The notes under the pieces: generated by a model
Told to the model about the DNA's origin: nothing
Database searches by the model: none
Seen by the model: the letters and a program-made list of their open reading frames with translations, nothing else
Position numbers and translations under genes: made by a program
In this document: positions 17,429 through 26,008 of the stretch, one piece after another
Position numbering within the stretch: the first letter of the stretch is position 1
Layout: every line of letters begins with the position of its first letter
Assembly: GCA_003674045.1 (NCBI GenBank)
Contig: PENC01000001.1
Location: 682,001-746,000, forward strand
Reading direction: 5' to 3'
Source of the DNA: Streptomyces griseocarneus
GTDB taxonomy: Bacteria > Actinomycetota > Actinomycetes > Streptomycetales > Streptomycetaceae
Length of the DNA stretch: 64,000 bases

Positions 17429-18829
17429 ATGCACGACACCGACGACGGCAAGAACGCCCGCCGCTTCGGCCTACCGACAGCTGTCGCCCTGGTGATGGGA
17501 AACATCATCGGCGGCGGCATCTTCCTGCTGCCCGCCTCGGTCGCCCCGTTCGGCACGGTCAGCCTGCTCGCGTTCGGCGTCCTCACGATCGGGGCCATCG
17601 CACTGGCCCTGGTCTTCGGACGCCTCGCCGGGCGCTTCCCGCGGACCGGCGGGCCCTACGTCTACGCACGTGAGGCGTTCGGCGACTTCGCCGGGTTCCT
17701 GTCGGCGTGGTCGTACTGGACGATGACCTGGGTCAGCAACGCCGCCCTGGCCGTCGCGGGCGTCGGCTACTTCCATGTGCTCACCGGGGGCCAGTCCTCG
17801 AAGGGCACCGACCTGGTCGTCGCCCTGGCCGCGCTCTGGCTCCCGGCGCTGGTGAACTTCGCCGGCACCCGCTGGGTGGGCGCGATCCAGCTGATCGCCA
17901 CCGTGCTGAAGTACATCCCGATGCTCTTCGTCGCGGTCGTGGGCCTCTTCTACTTCGACCCCAAGAACCTCGGTGGCTTCACGGAGGGCAGCGGCAACTG
18001 GGTGGGCGGCCTCACCGCCGCGGCGGCGATCCTGCTCTACAGCTACGTGGGCGTGGAGTCCGCGGCCATGAGCGCGGGCGAGGTCCGCGACCCCGAGCGC
18101 AACGTCGGCCGCGCGAGCGTCCTCGGCACCATCGGCGCCGCCCTGGTCTACCTGCTGGGCACGGTGTCCGTCTTCGGCACCGTCCCGCACGACAAGCTGG
18201 TGAAGTCCACCGCCCCGTTCTCGGACGCCGTGGACGCGATGTTCGGCGGCACCTGGGGCGGCACCCTGATCGCCGGTGCCGCGGTGATCTCCATCATGGG
18301 AGCCCTCAACGGCTGGACGCTGATGAGCGCCCAGGCCCCGTACGCGGCGGCGAAGGACGGCCTCTTCCCGGCAGTCTTCGGCAAGAAGAAGCGCGGGGTG
18401 CCCACGGCGGGCGTGCTCGCCGCGGCCGTGCTCGCCTCGCTGCTGACCCTCGTCAACTACACCCTCGGCGAGGGCGGGGTCTTCGAGATCCTGGTCCTGA
18501 TCACCACCTTCTCCGCGACCGTGCCCTACCTGCTCGCCGCGGCCGCCCAGCTGTACTTCCTGCTGACCGGGCGGCGCGACAAGGTGCACACGGGCCGCAT
18601 GGCGTGGGACATCACCCTCGCCCTCGGCGCCTTCGCCTTCGCCTTCTGGCTGGTGGCGGGCGCGGGCTACGCCGCGATCTACCAGGGCGTGCTGTTCCTC
18701 TTCGCGGGCATCCTCGTCTACGTGTGGCTGGCGGCCCGCCGCCCGGCGGCCTCCGGCACCCCGCAGCAGGAGAAGACGTCCGAGGCCGCCGTGCCCGTCG
18801 CCGAGCCCGCCGAGGCCGTCACGCGGTGA
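17429..18829 (+). CDS. APC-family amino-acid/polyamine antiporter, AdiC-like
   Basis: 466 residues, about twelve membrane segments. The first carries MGNIIGGGIFLLP, the substrate-loop signature of the APC family, and GGPYVYAREAFG follows, as in arginine/agmatine and lysine/cadaverine antiporters. It likely exchanges an amino acid for its amine or a related metabolite. The open frame begins at 17264, but homology starts after the ATG at 17429, which is taken as the start. The 280-bp leader is AT-rich for this genome (GGACAAAAAACAAGG around 17330) and may hold the promoter. The 3' end overlaps the convergent SDR gene by 11 bp. Confidence 0.86.
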   Translation: MHDTDDGKNARRFGLPTAVALVMGNIIGGGIFLLPASVAPFGTVSLLAFGVLTIGAIALALVFGRLAGRFPRTGGPYVYAREAFGDFAGFLSAWSYWTMTWVSNAALAVAGVGYFHVLTGGQSSKGTDLVVALAALWLPALVNFAGTRWVGAIQLIATVLKYIPMLFVAVVGLFYFDPKNLGGFTEGSGNWVGGLTAAAAILLYSYVGVESAAMSAGEVRDPERNVGRASVLGTIGAALVYLLGTVSVFGTVPHDKLVKSTAPFSDAVDAMFGGTWGGTLIAGAAVISIMGALNGWTLMSAQAPYAAAKDGLFPAVFGKKKRGVPTAGVLAAAVLASLLTLVNYTLGEGGVFEILVLITTFSATVPYLLAAAAQLYFLLTGRRDKVHTGRMAWDITLALGAFAFAFWLVAGAGYAAIYQGVLFLFAGILVYVWLAARRPAASGTPQQEKTSEAAVPVAEPAEAVTR

Positions 18830-19580
18830 CGCCGCCGTCGAGGACGAGGTCGGCTCCCACCGTGAAGCCGGCCTCGTCCGAGGCGAGGTGGAGCACCGCA
18901 GCCGCGATCTCCTCAGGACGTCCCGCGCGCCCCGCCGGGACGTCCTGTCGCATCCGCTCCTCCTTCTCCGCCGCGGTCTCGCCGGGCCGCGTCGACATCG
19001 GGGTCTCCACGGGGCCGGGGCTCACCGCGTTGATCCGGATGCCGTCCCCGATGTGATCCCGGGCGGCGTTCCGGGTGAGCGCCGAGACCGCGGCCTTGCT
19101 CGTCACGTACGCGCCGAGCCCGGCCTGCCGGCTGTGGGCGCCGCGGTTGGACGCGATGTTCACGATCGCCCCGCCGCCGTGGGCCCGCATGTGGCCGATC
19201 TCGTGCTTCATCGACAGCCACAGCCCCTTGACGTTGGTGGCCATCACGCGGTCCCAGTCGTCCTCCTCGATGTCGCCCACCTTGGCGGCCGGTACGAGCA
19301 TGCCGACGTTGTTCACGGCCACGTCCAGCCCCCCGAAGCGCTCGACGGTCCGCGCCACCAGGGCATCGACCTGGGCGGACACGGTCACGTCCGCGGCGAC
19401 CGCGAGAGCCCGTCCGCCCTCGGCCTCGATCTCCGCCACGGTCTCCTCGAGCGGCACGTCCCTGCGGCCCGCGACGACGACCCGCGCACCCTCGCGGGCG
19501 AAGGCGAGCGCGATGGCCCGCCCGATCCCCGTACCGCCACCGGTGACGAGAACGGTCCGGTCGATGAAGCGTGCGGTCAT
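18819..19580 (-). CDS. Short-chain dehydrogenase/reductase (SDR)
   Basis: 253 residues, classical SDR. The cofactor motif TGGGTGIG lies near residues 12-19, NNVG follows, and the catalytic tetrad region runs from IVNIASNRG to YVTSKAAVS (Tyr-x-x-x-Lys), ending with a PGPVETPM loop. An arginine follows the second strand (VVAGRRD), which suggests NADP(H) preference. It lies downstream of, and in the same direction as, a TetR gene. Both genes carry the same palindromic operator upstream, so the regulator very probably controls it. Substrate unknown. Confidence 0.9.
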   Translation of the reverse strand: MTARFIDRTVLVTGGGTGIGRAIALAFAREGARVVVAGRRDVPLEETVAEIEAEGGRALAVAADVTVSAQVDALVARTVERFGGLDVAVNNVGMLVPAAKVGDIEEDDWDRVMATNVKGLWLSMKHEIGHMRAHGGGAIVNIASNRGAHSRQAGLGAYVTSKAAVSALTRNAARDHIGDGIRINAVSPGPVETPMSTRPGETAAEKEERMRQDVPAGRAGRPEEIAAAVLHLASDEAGFTVGADLVLDGGVTA

Positions 19581-19607
19581 GAGACAACTCCTATGCTTCT
19601 GCAATTA

Positions 19608-19627
19608 CGAGAACGATCGGTCTTGAA
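19608..19627. promoter_or_regulatory. TetR operator upstream of the SDR gene
   Basis: The sequence AGAACGATCGGTCT is an imperfect 14-bp palindrome within CGAGAACGATCGGTCTTGAA, 28 bp before the SDR start. The same word recurs upstream of the TetR gene at 20309-20330. Confidence 0.75.
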
Positions 19628-19647
19628 TAAGGGCAGGGGAAGATACG

Positions 19648-19695
19648 CGCCCCGACAGGGGCGCGGGGAACTGCGCGACAAGCCCCCACCGGCCG
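19648..19695 (+). repeat. R1 dispersed palindromic repeat
   Basis: The hairpin GCGCCCC-GACA-GGGGCGC is followed by GGGGAACTGCGCGACAAGCC. It sits between the SDR operator and the stop of the TetR gene. Confidence 0.8.
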
Positions 19696-19708
19696 GCAGA
19701 CGAAGCGC

Positions 19709-20290
19709 TCAGTCCAAAAGGGCCAGCGCCTGCGAAGCCGCATCGCGCAAGCGCCCCGGCTCTGGATTCGTCCGACCCACCACACGAAGCCCCTGCAGAA
19801 GAACAAAGAGCATCCGCGCGAGCGCGACAGGATCGCGCTCCTCGGGAAGCTCACCCTGCGCACGTGCCCGGGTCAGCGCGGACGTCAGCGCGGACTCCAG
19901 CTCGTGCCAGCTCTTCTCCACCCGGCGGGCCGCGGCGGTGTCGTGCGGCGCGAGTTCGACCGCCGTGTTGGTGACGAAGCAGCCGCGTCGCAGTTCGTCG
20001 CAGGCCGACTCCTCGGCGAAGCGCCGCACCACGGCACGTACGGCGGGCAGGGCGGGGCCGGGGGCGGACAGCTCCTCGGCGATGCGCGGGTCGCTCTGCT
20101 CCCCGTAGCGCTCCAGGGCCTTGAGGTAGAGCTCGTGCTTGCTCCCGAAGGTCGCGTACAGGCTGGCCCGCGCGATGCCGAGGTGATCCACGAGGTCTGC
20201 CATCGACGTCGCCTCGTAGCCGCGCCGCCAGAACAGCTCCAGGGCCGACTGCAGGGCGGCGTCCGGATCGAATTCCTTGGTCCTTGCCAC
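19709..20290 (-). CDS. TetR-family regulator of the SDR gene
   Basis: 193 residues with a GTG start (protein start MARTKEFDPD). The helix-turn-helix spans about residues 10-50 (ALQSALELFWRRGYEATS, MADLVDHLGIARASLYATFG), and the ligand domain is of the AcrR / TetR_C_16 type. The stretch RRGCFVTN is common in regulators of aldehyde-responsive or redox SDR genes. Its own promoter region holds the operator word also found before the SDR gene, so autorepression and control of the SDR are predicted. It is divergent from a GntR gene. Confidence 0.9.
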   Translation of the reverse strand: MARTKEFDPDAALQSALELFWRRGYEATSMADLVDHLGIARASLYATFGSKHELYLKALERYGEQSDPRIAEELSAPGPALPAVRAVVRRFAEESACDELRRGCFVTNTAVELAPHDTAAARRVEKSWHELESALTSALTRARAQGELPEERDPVALARMLFVLLQGLRVVGRTNPEPGRLRDAASQALALLD

Positions 20291-20308
20291 GCGACGACGG
20301 TAACCCTT

Positions 20309-20330
20309 TCGAGAACGATCGGTCAAGAAT
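20309..20330. promoter_or_regulatory. TetR operator in the TetR/GntR divergent region
   Basis: CGAGAACGATCGGTCAAGAA lies about 20 bp upstream of the TetR start and matches the site before the SDR gene in 18 of 20 positions. The centre CGATCG is a perfect palindrome. Confidence 0.75.
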
Positions 20331-20444
20331 CGTCGAGAGGGCATCACAGCCGGGAAAAGCCCGGGGAACGGCCGGACTTGGCCGCCGACGGCGCGGAGGC
20401 GCCGCTTGTAGTCTGGTGCTCCCGGCGGCACGGAGGGCCGAACA

Positions 20445-21107
20445 GTGCGCGACTCCAGGCACCGCACCCCGATCGCCCCTCCCGAGCGGCTCCGGGACCA
20501 GGTGGCGCACGCCCTGCGCGCGGCGCTCATCTCCGGCGAACTCAGGCCCGGTACGGTCCACTCCGCTCCCTCCCTGGCCGCCGATTTCGGCATATCGGCC
20601 ACCCCTGTGCGCGAGGCGATGCTCGACCTGGCCCGCGAGGGTCTGGTGGAGCCCGTGCGCAACAAGGGTTTCCGGATCACCGGCGTGAGCGAGCGCGACC
20701 TCGACCAGTACGCCGAGATCCGCGCCCTGATCGAGGTCCCCACGGTCGGCCGCGTCGCGCGGACGGCCACCCGCGAACAGCTGGAGGCGCTGCGCCCGGT
20801 GGCGGGGGAGATCGTCGCGGCCGCGACCGCGCACGACCTGACCGCCTACCTGGAGGCGGACCGGCGCTTCCACCTCGGCCTGCTCGGCCTTTCCGGCAAC
20901 GAGCGCCTGGTCGAGGTCGTCGGCGAACTCCGCAAACGCTCCCGCCTCTACGGGCTGACGCGGCTCGACGAACGCGGCGAACTCCTGCCGTCGGCGCGGG
21001 AGCATCTGGATCTCCTGGACCTGGCGCTGGCAGGCGATGCGGCGGGGGCGGAGGCATGCATGTCCGACCACCTCGCGAAGGTCCGCTCGCTCTGGGCGCG
21101 CGCATAG
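20445..21107 (+). CDS. GntR-family regulator, FadR/FCD subfamily
   Basis: 220 residues. The winged helix-turn-helix is at about residues 14-80 (LRDQVAHALRAALISGELRPG, SLAADFGISATPVREAML), followed by an all-helical FCD ligand domain with the expected metal-site residues in EADRRFHLGLL (histidine) and ACMSDHL. FCD regulators bind organic acids. The target genes cannot be inferred. An R1 repeat follows the stop directly. The next gene, the double hydrolase, is convergent. Confidence 0.88.
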   Translation: MRDSRHRTPIAPPERLRDQVAHALRAALISGELRPGTVHSAPSLAADFGISATPVREAMLDLAREGLVEPVRNKGFRITGVSERDLDQYAEIRALIEVPTVGRVARTATREQLEALRPVAGEIVAAATAHDLTAYLEADRRFHLGLLGLSGNERLVEVVGELRKRSRLYGLTRLDERGELLPSAREHLDLLDLALAGDAAGAEACMSDHLAKVRSLWARA

Positions 21108-21108
21108 G

Positions 21109-21160
21109 CGTCCCTTCAGGGGCGCGGGGAACTGCGCGACCAGCCCCCATGCACCCGCAG
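21109..21160 (+). repeat. R1 dispersed repeat between convergent genes
   Basis: It begins 2 bp after the GntR stop: an imperfect hairpin (GCGTCCC-TTCA-GGGGCGC) and the tail GGGGAACTGCGCGACCAGCC. Its position suggests a bidirectional terminator. Confidence 0.75.
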
Positions 21161-21208
21161 CCGCGCGTGCAGCGCAAGCCGCACCCCCGTAGGCGCAGCC
21201 GAAAGACG

Positions 21209-22702
21209 TCAGAACCCCAGCCGCTCCAGAACAAAGCGCATGGCCCGCTCCACCGCCCCCCGCGTCCCTTCCGTATGGTCGAGCGTCTCGAAGCCGTGAC
21301 GCGCGCCCGGCACGTCCACGACCTCCACATCCGCCCCGCACTCATCGGCCGCCGCCAGGAACTCCGCAACCGTCGCGGCGATCCCCGGCCGCTCCAGCTC
21401 CGCCCGGCTCAGCACCACCGGCAGTCTCCCCGCCCCGCGCACCGCCGCCACGGGGTCGAACCGTGACCCCGTGAGCCCCCACCCCGGCAGCGGGGTGAGG
21501 AAGGGATACGTGGCCGCCACGCACCGCAGCCACGTCGGCGGACTGGCCAGCCAGTCCGCCGACAGCAGGCCGCCACCGGAGAAGAACCACAGCGCGACGC
21601 GCTCGCCGTCCACGCGCGGATCGGCCCGTACGAGCTCGACCGCGGCCGCCACGTCCTCCGCCGCACGCCCGAAGTCGGTCAGGTCGTGCAGCCGGTGATC
21701 GACCGTCACACCGACCACGCCGAGGCTCGCCGCGTACCGCCCGTAGCCGAGGAAGGTCGCCGAGTCCCGCGGCGTCGGCCGGGTCTCGCGCGGGAACGGG
21801 CCGCCGTGGACGAACACCACCGCGGGCCGTGGCCCCTCCGCGTCCGGCAGGTGGAGGTCGACGTGCCCGACCCGTTCGCGCGGCCGCTCGGGCACGTCCA
21901 GCAGGAAGCCTCCCCCGTGCGCGGGCCGCTCCCGTACCGTGAGCCGCCGCCCCTCGCCCGCGGCGCTCCGGAGCAGGATGCCGGCCAGCTCGCCGGGGGC
22001 GGAGAGCATCGGCCAGTGCCCGGTGCCGAGCTCGAAGAAGCGCGACCCGGGCCCGGTGAGCCGCTGGAGGTGCGGGTCGCCGAGCCCCACCACCAGCTCC
22101 AGGACGCCGATGCTCGACCCGTTGCCCGTGCACAGGACGCCGGTCATCGGCAGCTCGTGGACCGCGTCCGACAGCCGCAGGGGCTGGGTGAGCGTGCCCA
22201 GCGGCTGCGGTACCGCGCGCTCGGCCAGCCGGGCCGCCGCGTCCGCTGGGAGGTCCGCGAGGCTGCCCCAGCGCCGCCACCCCTCGGGCGTCGTCGGCGG
22301 GGCGATCCACCCGCCGTCCCCGGCCCGGGACAGCGCCTCGTCGCGCAGCACCGGGTCGGGCACGAGCGCGAGGGCCGGGTCGCCGGCACGGGGCAGGCCC
22401 GTGTCGACGAGGACGATCCGGGAGACGCGTTCCGGACGCCGGTCGGCGGCGCCCAGCACCGGATGGACGCCGTAGCAGTGCCCGACGAGCACCACGTCCG
22501 GCGCGTCCAGCCGGTCGACCGTCCGCAGCACGTCCTGGATGTGCGTCTCCAGGTCCGTGCCGGGCCCCGTCTCCTCGCGGGCGTCCATGCCGGTGAGCGT
22601 CACGGGGTGGGCCTCGGCCCCCGACTCCCGCAGCCGGGCGGCCACCTCCTCCCATATTCGGCCGTCGGTGAATGCGCCCGGTACCAGGACGAATGCCGTC
22701 AT
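21209..22702 (-). CDS. Tandem alpha/beta-hydrolase fusion protein
   Basis: 497 residues with two complete alpha/beta-hydrolase domains. Domain 1 (about residues 1-245) starts TAFVLVPGAFTDGRIWEEV. Its nucleophile elbow GHCYG (residues 74-78) has cysteine in place of serine, and GTGHWP holds the catalytic histidine (His229). Domain 2 (about 275-497) has the oxyanion motif HGG (299-301), an elbow FFSGG with Ser375, and GARHGF near the C-terminus for the histidine, as in dienelactone-hydrolase or esterase families. Domain 1 resembles plant methylesterase-like hydrolases. The ribosome site GAGGAGAGG supports the start. A MerR-type promoter lies 70 bp upstream. Confidence 0.86.
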   Translation of the reverse strand: MTAFVLVPGAFTDGRIWEEVAARLRESGAEAHPVTLTGMDAREETGPGTDLETHIQDVLRTVDRLDAPDVVLVGHCYGVHPVLGAADRRPERVSRIVLVDTGLPRAGDPALALVPDPVLRDEALSRAGDGGWIAPPTTPEGWRRWGSLADLPADAAARLAERAVPQPLGTLTQPLRLSDAVHELPMTGVLCTGNGSSIGVLELVVGLGDPHLQRLTGPGSRFFELGTGHWPMLSAPGELAGILLRSAAGEGRRLTVRERPAHGGGFLLDVPERPRERVGHVDLHLPDAEGPRPAVVFVHGGPFPRETRPTPRDSATFLGYGRYAASLGVVGVTVDHRLHDLTDFGRAAEDVAAAVELVRADPRVDGERVALWFFSGGGLLSADWLASPPTWLRCVAATYPFLTPLPGWGLTGSRFDPVAAVRGAGRLPVVLSRAELERPGIAATVAEFLAAADECGADVEVVDVPGARHGFETLDHTEGTRGAVERAMRFVLERLGF

Positions 22703-22771
22703 GAACTGAACCTCTCCTCGCGTGACGCGGTCCGCGGGCGCCCGCCGTCCGGGGCGCCCGCGCTCGTCGGC

Positions 22772-22802
22772 ACGCTAGGAACTCCCCTTACGGGAGGTTC
22801 AA
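22772..22802 (-). promoter_or_regulatory. MerR-type promoter with 19-bp spacer
   Basis: Read on the minus strand: -35 TTGAAC, a 19-base spacer holding the dyad CTCCCGTAAGGGGAG, then -10 TAGCGT. The over-long spacer with a central dyad is the hallmark of promoters activated by MerR-family regulators. It drives the double hydrolase gene (start at 22702). No merR gene is in the window. Confidence 0.7.
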
Positions 22803-22817
22803 GAAGAAGAAAGTGAC

Positions 22818-24638
22818 TCAGCCGAAGTCCAGCGCGTTGCGCAGGCCCAGGGCCAGCCGCAGCTCGTCGTTCTTCCGGAAGAGCTCCAGCTCCGGCGCCC
22901 GGTACAGGGAGGTCACCGCGCACCGCTCCGCCCGTGAGCCCACCTCGTCCAGCAGGGCGTTCACCGCCAGGCGCGCCGAGGCGTTCGCGCCCTCCATGGT
23001 GGCCAGGTCGATGTCCGTGGCCACGTAGTCCCCGCACAGGAAGAGGTTGGGGATCGCGGTACGGGCCTCCGGCCGGTCGAACCAGGTGCCGACGGGGTGG
23101 ATGAGGAGCTGCTCGTCGTTCTCCGGGCGCGGGCCGCCGGTCCGTACGGCCGGGTCGAGGAACCAGGAGTGCAGCGTCGAGTCGCGCAGCACCGTACGGC
23201 CCGTGTCGTTGAGCCCCGCCTTCATCTGCGCCCACACCTCGCGCGCGACCTCCTCGGGGGTGCACTGCTTGGCGGTCTTGCCGTAGAGGATGCCGGGCTT
23301 GTCCCACTCGGAGACGTCCGCCGAGAAGCAGTCCGCCACCGAGCCGTCGCCGTAGTCGGCACGGAAGTCCCGCCCCGCCCAGAACTGCGCCTGCCCTATG
23401 GACGTGACCGCCCAGGGGGAGTCGATGTGGTTGATGTGGCCGTGCACGACGGGCGTCGGCTCCGTCAGATAGAACTGAATGCCCGTCATCCAGTCGGTGC
23501 GCAGCGCGTCGCAGCGCGCGAGCCGGGGATCGGCCGCCCGTACCTGCGCGTTCCATGTGGTGCGCGCGTGCTCCACCGGCATGGCCGACACGAAGTGGTC
23601 GGCGGTCACCGTCTGCCGGGCGCCGGTGGCGTCCTCGACCACCGCCCCGTCGATCCGCCCGCCCGCCAGGCGCAGGTCCCGTACGGCCCAGCCGGTACGG
23701 AAGGTGACGCCGAGGGAGCGCAGGTACGTCACCCACGGGTCGATCCACGCCTCGTTCGTCGGAGCGTTCAGCACCCGGTCGGGCTCGCCCTCGGAGCCGC
23801 GCCCCAGCACGTTGAGGAGGAACGCCTCCAGGCAGTTGGCCACGGTCCTGGTACTGGCCACCTCCGCCTTCGTCGCCACGATGTTGCGGGTGATGCCGAT
23901 GGCCAGCAGCCGCTGGTAGTTCGGCGACATCTGCGCGCCCCGGATGAAATCCCACCACGGCGTGCGCTCCCACTGGTCGATCCGCCGCTTCTCACAGCTC
24001 GTGAACCAGACGAGCATGCGCTCCACGAAGTACGCGAGCTCGGTGGCCGGGATGTTCCCGAAGGCGTCGAAGAAACCGGTGAGCGCGCGGCGCAGCTCGT
24101 CCGGCGTGAGGACGGCCGGTGGCGCGGTGACGGAGTGCATGGGGATGCGGAGGTCCTCGTGCCCGATCCGGACGAACAGCTCCTCGGACGACGACACGAG
24201 GTTGTCGTGGCAGCCGTCGGCGTTGCCGGGGAACGGGATGCGGCGCAGCGTGTCGGGCAGGTTGCGGTACCAGCCCGGGATGAAACGGAAGCCGTGCTCG
24301 CCGGGCAGCGGCTTGCGGCCGCCGCGCGCGCTGTCCGGGACGTCCATGCTGCGGGCCTTGCCGCCGAGCCCGAGTGCTTTCTTTTCGTAGACCGTCACCT
24401 GGAAGCCGCGCTCTGCGAGTTCGTGCGCGGCGGTCAGGCCGGCTACGCCGCCGCCCAGGACGGCGACGGTGCGGGTGGCTCCGCCGGTTTTCGGGGCGGT
24501 GGTGGGTGCCGCCGCCGCTTGTCCGCTGCCCAGTGTGCTCGCTGCTGCCGCGGTGGCGGCGATGGCCGCCGCGCTGCCCATGAAACTTCTGCGTGTGCTG
24601 CCCGTGCTGCCTGTCCGTATGCCGTCCGTGTCGTCCAT
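22818..24638 (-). CDS. Tat-exported FAD-dependent amine-oxidase-type oxidoreductase
   Basis: 606 residues. The N-terminus has a twin-arginine signal (STRRSFMGS at residues 14-22, then an alanine-rich hydrophobic stretch), so the folded flavoprotein is probably exported by Tat. The FAD motif VLGGGVAGLTAAHELAERG starts at residue 60. The long C-terminal domain resembles phytoene desaturase and hydroxysqualene dehydroxylase-like proteins (LFLCGDYVATDIDLATMEGA closes the FAD site). The substrate is unknown, and a terpenoid or amine is possible. The start follows the signal peptide. The frame continues upstream without homology. Confidence 0.84.
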   Translation of the reverse strand: MDDTDGIRTGSTGSTRRSFMGSAAAIAATAAAASTLGSGQAAAAPTTAPKTGGATRTVAVLGGGVAGLTAAHELAERGFQVTVYEKKALGLGGKARSMDVPDSARGGRKPLPGEHGFRFIPGWYRNLPDTLRRIPFPGNADGCHDNLVSSSEELFVRIGHEDLRIPMHSVTAPPAVLTPDELRRALTGFFDAFGNIPATELAYFVERMLVWFTSCEKRRIDQWERTPWWDFIRGAQMSPNYQRLLAIGITRNIVATKAEVASTRTVANCLEAFLLNVLGRGSEGEPDRVLNAPTNEAWIDPWVTYLRSLGVTFRTGWAVRDLRLAGGRIDGAVVEDATGARQTVTADHFVSAMPVEHARTTWNAQVRAADPRLARCDALRTDWMTGIQFYLTEPTPVVHGHINHIDSPWAVTSIGQAQFWAGRDFRADYGDGSVADCFSADVSEWDKPGILYGKTAKQCTPEEVAREVWAQMKAGLNDTGRTVLRDSTLHSWFLDPAVRTGGPRPENDEQLLIHPVGTWFDRPEARTAIPNLFLCGDYVATDIDLATMEGANASARLAVNALLDEVGSRAERCAVTSLYRAPELELFRKNDELRLALGLRNALDFG

Positions 24639-24830
24639 GCTGTGCCCCCTACCGCCGGGTAACTGGTCACGTCCGGCGCAGGAGCATAGGAGCGCCACCC
24701 TGTTCCCGGAAGGCCACGGGAGACGCGCTGCGCGCCGCCCCGCACATTGGCGCGAATCCGCCTCTGTCACGTGGGACGCTTGAGTCACCGGCATCCGTGG
24801 CTCCGTGGCACCGTGACGAAGGGATTCCTC

Positions 24831-25148
24831 ATGGCGGTCGAACCGCTCTCCCAGAAGGACGTCGAAGAACGTCTCCAGGAACTGCCCGGCTGGGCGATGG
24901 ACGGCGACCGGATCAGCCGCTCCTATGCCTTCGACGGACATTTCGCCGCGGCGGCGATGGTGATTCATATCGCCCAGATCCAGGAGGAGTTGGGGCATCA
25001 CTCGGATCTGACGCTCGGTTACAACACGGTCTCCGTGAGCGTGAACACGCACAGTGTGGGCGGGAAGGTGACGGGGCTGGACATCGAGCTGGCGCGTCGC
25101 ATCGAGTCCATTGCGGCGGGGCATGGGGCGCGTGGGGTGGCTGCCTGA
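24831..25148 (+). CDS. 4a-hydroxytetrahydrobiopterin dehydratase (PCD)
   Basis: 105 residues, the usual family length. Motifs LGHHSDLTLGYNTVSVSV and THSVGGKVTGLD hold the paired active-site histidines of pterin-4a-carbinolamine dehydratase, which recycles the oxidised cofactor of aromatic amino-acid hydroxylases. The small protein can also act as a dimerisation cofactor in animals, and no such role is implied here. The ATG at 24831 follows an AAGGGA site. It is divergent from the Tat-exported oxidoreductase. Confidence 0.92.
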   Translation: MAVEPLSQKDVEERLQELPGWAMDGDRISRSYAFDGHFAAAAMVIHIAQIQEELGHHSDLTLGYNTVSVSVNTHSVGGKVTGLDIELARRIESIAAGHGARGVAA

Positions 25149-25161
25149 CGCGTCCGTTCGT

Positions 25162-25455
25162 CTGCGGGCCGGTGGGGGTTGCTCGCGCCGTTCCTCGCGC
25201 CCCTGGGTGGTTGGTTTGGCCGGGGGCGTTGCCTCCGGGCGGGAACCTGGAACGCGGTGCGTGCGGGTGATGCGGGTGGGGTGCTGTGCTTCGTGCACCG
25301 TCGTTCCAGAACCCCGCCCTCCGGCCCCGCCCCCTCCACCGGTTGTCGGCTGCCGGGTAGGAGGGCCTGCGCTCCGTTTTCGGCTCTCCGCAGGGGGCCG
25401 GGCGCGCCCCGTCAGGGGCGCGGGGAACTGCGCGAGCAACCCCCACCGGCCCGCA
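25162..25455. repeat. R1-R2-R1 repeat block, left flank of the island
   Basis: An inverted R1 (25162-25210), R2 (25215-25351, over 90 percent like 8226-8362 by eye) and a direct R1 (25401-25455, hairpin GCGCCCC-GTCA-GGGGCGC) lie between the pterin dehydratase gene and the transposase remnant. The same block occurs mirror-imaged at 32848-33050. Confidence 0.85.
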
Positions 25456-25554
25456 CTCGACCACCGGGGTAAGGGGGCGAAGTCCCCTTACAACGGCTTG
25501 CAGGATGATGCTGGTTGGTGTCGGTGGCTGTGTCTGACCGGTGAGTTGTGCGTT

Positions 25555-25867
25555 GTCCGGCTCGTGGGGGCGTCGCCGTGGATCGTGTCGGATGAGCTGT
25601 GGGAGCGGGTCGAGCCGCTGCTGCCGTGCCGGGAACGGAGGTTCCGGCATCCGGGCCGGCGGCGGCTGCCGAGCCATCGCCCGACGCGGAACCCGCCACG
25701 GCACCGGACTGGGCACCTACAGATGGGTAGTTGAACGGACCTTCGCCTGGCTCCACGGCTTCAAACGCCTCCGCATCCGCTGGGAGAGACGGGCCGACAT
25801 CCACGAAGCCTTCCTACGGCTGGCCTGCTGCCTCATCACCCTCAGACAGATCAACTCATTCTGTTAG
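25555..25867 (+). pseudogene. Decayed IS5/IS1112-type transposase remnant, left copy
   Basis: The N-terminal piece SDELWERVEPLLPC (25588 onward) and the C-terminal piece GTYRWVVERTFAWLHGFKRL through TLRQINSF (to 25864) of one DDE transposase are in different frames and joined by a large internal deletion that removes most of the catalytic core. The glutamate-bearing YRWVVERTFAW helix is intact. Full-length relatives are about 270 residues, and here barely 90 remain. The C-terminal end faces the island genes. An imperfect terminal-repeat candidate TGTTAGGCACTGTAAGAG follows. Confidence 0.85.
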
Positions 25868-26008
25868 GCACTGTAAGAGATCTTCGCGGTCGAACATCAT
25901 CTCAGACGTGACGAAATTTTCCCTATGCCAGCGAGAGTGCCGGTGCTACAAGTGTCTGTGGGGCCTAGGGTGAACACCTCATTGTGGCACTTCCTCGAGA
26001 GAGAGCGA

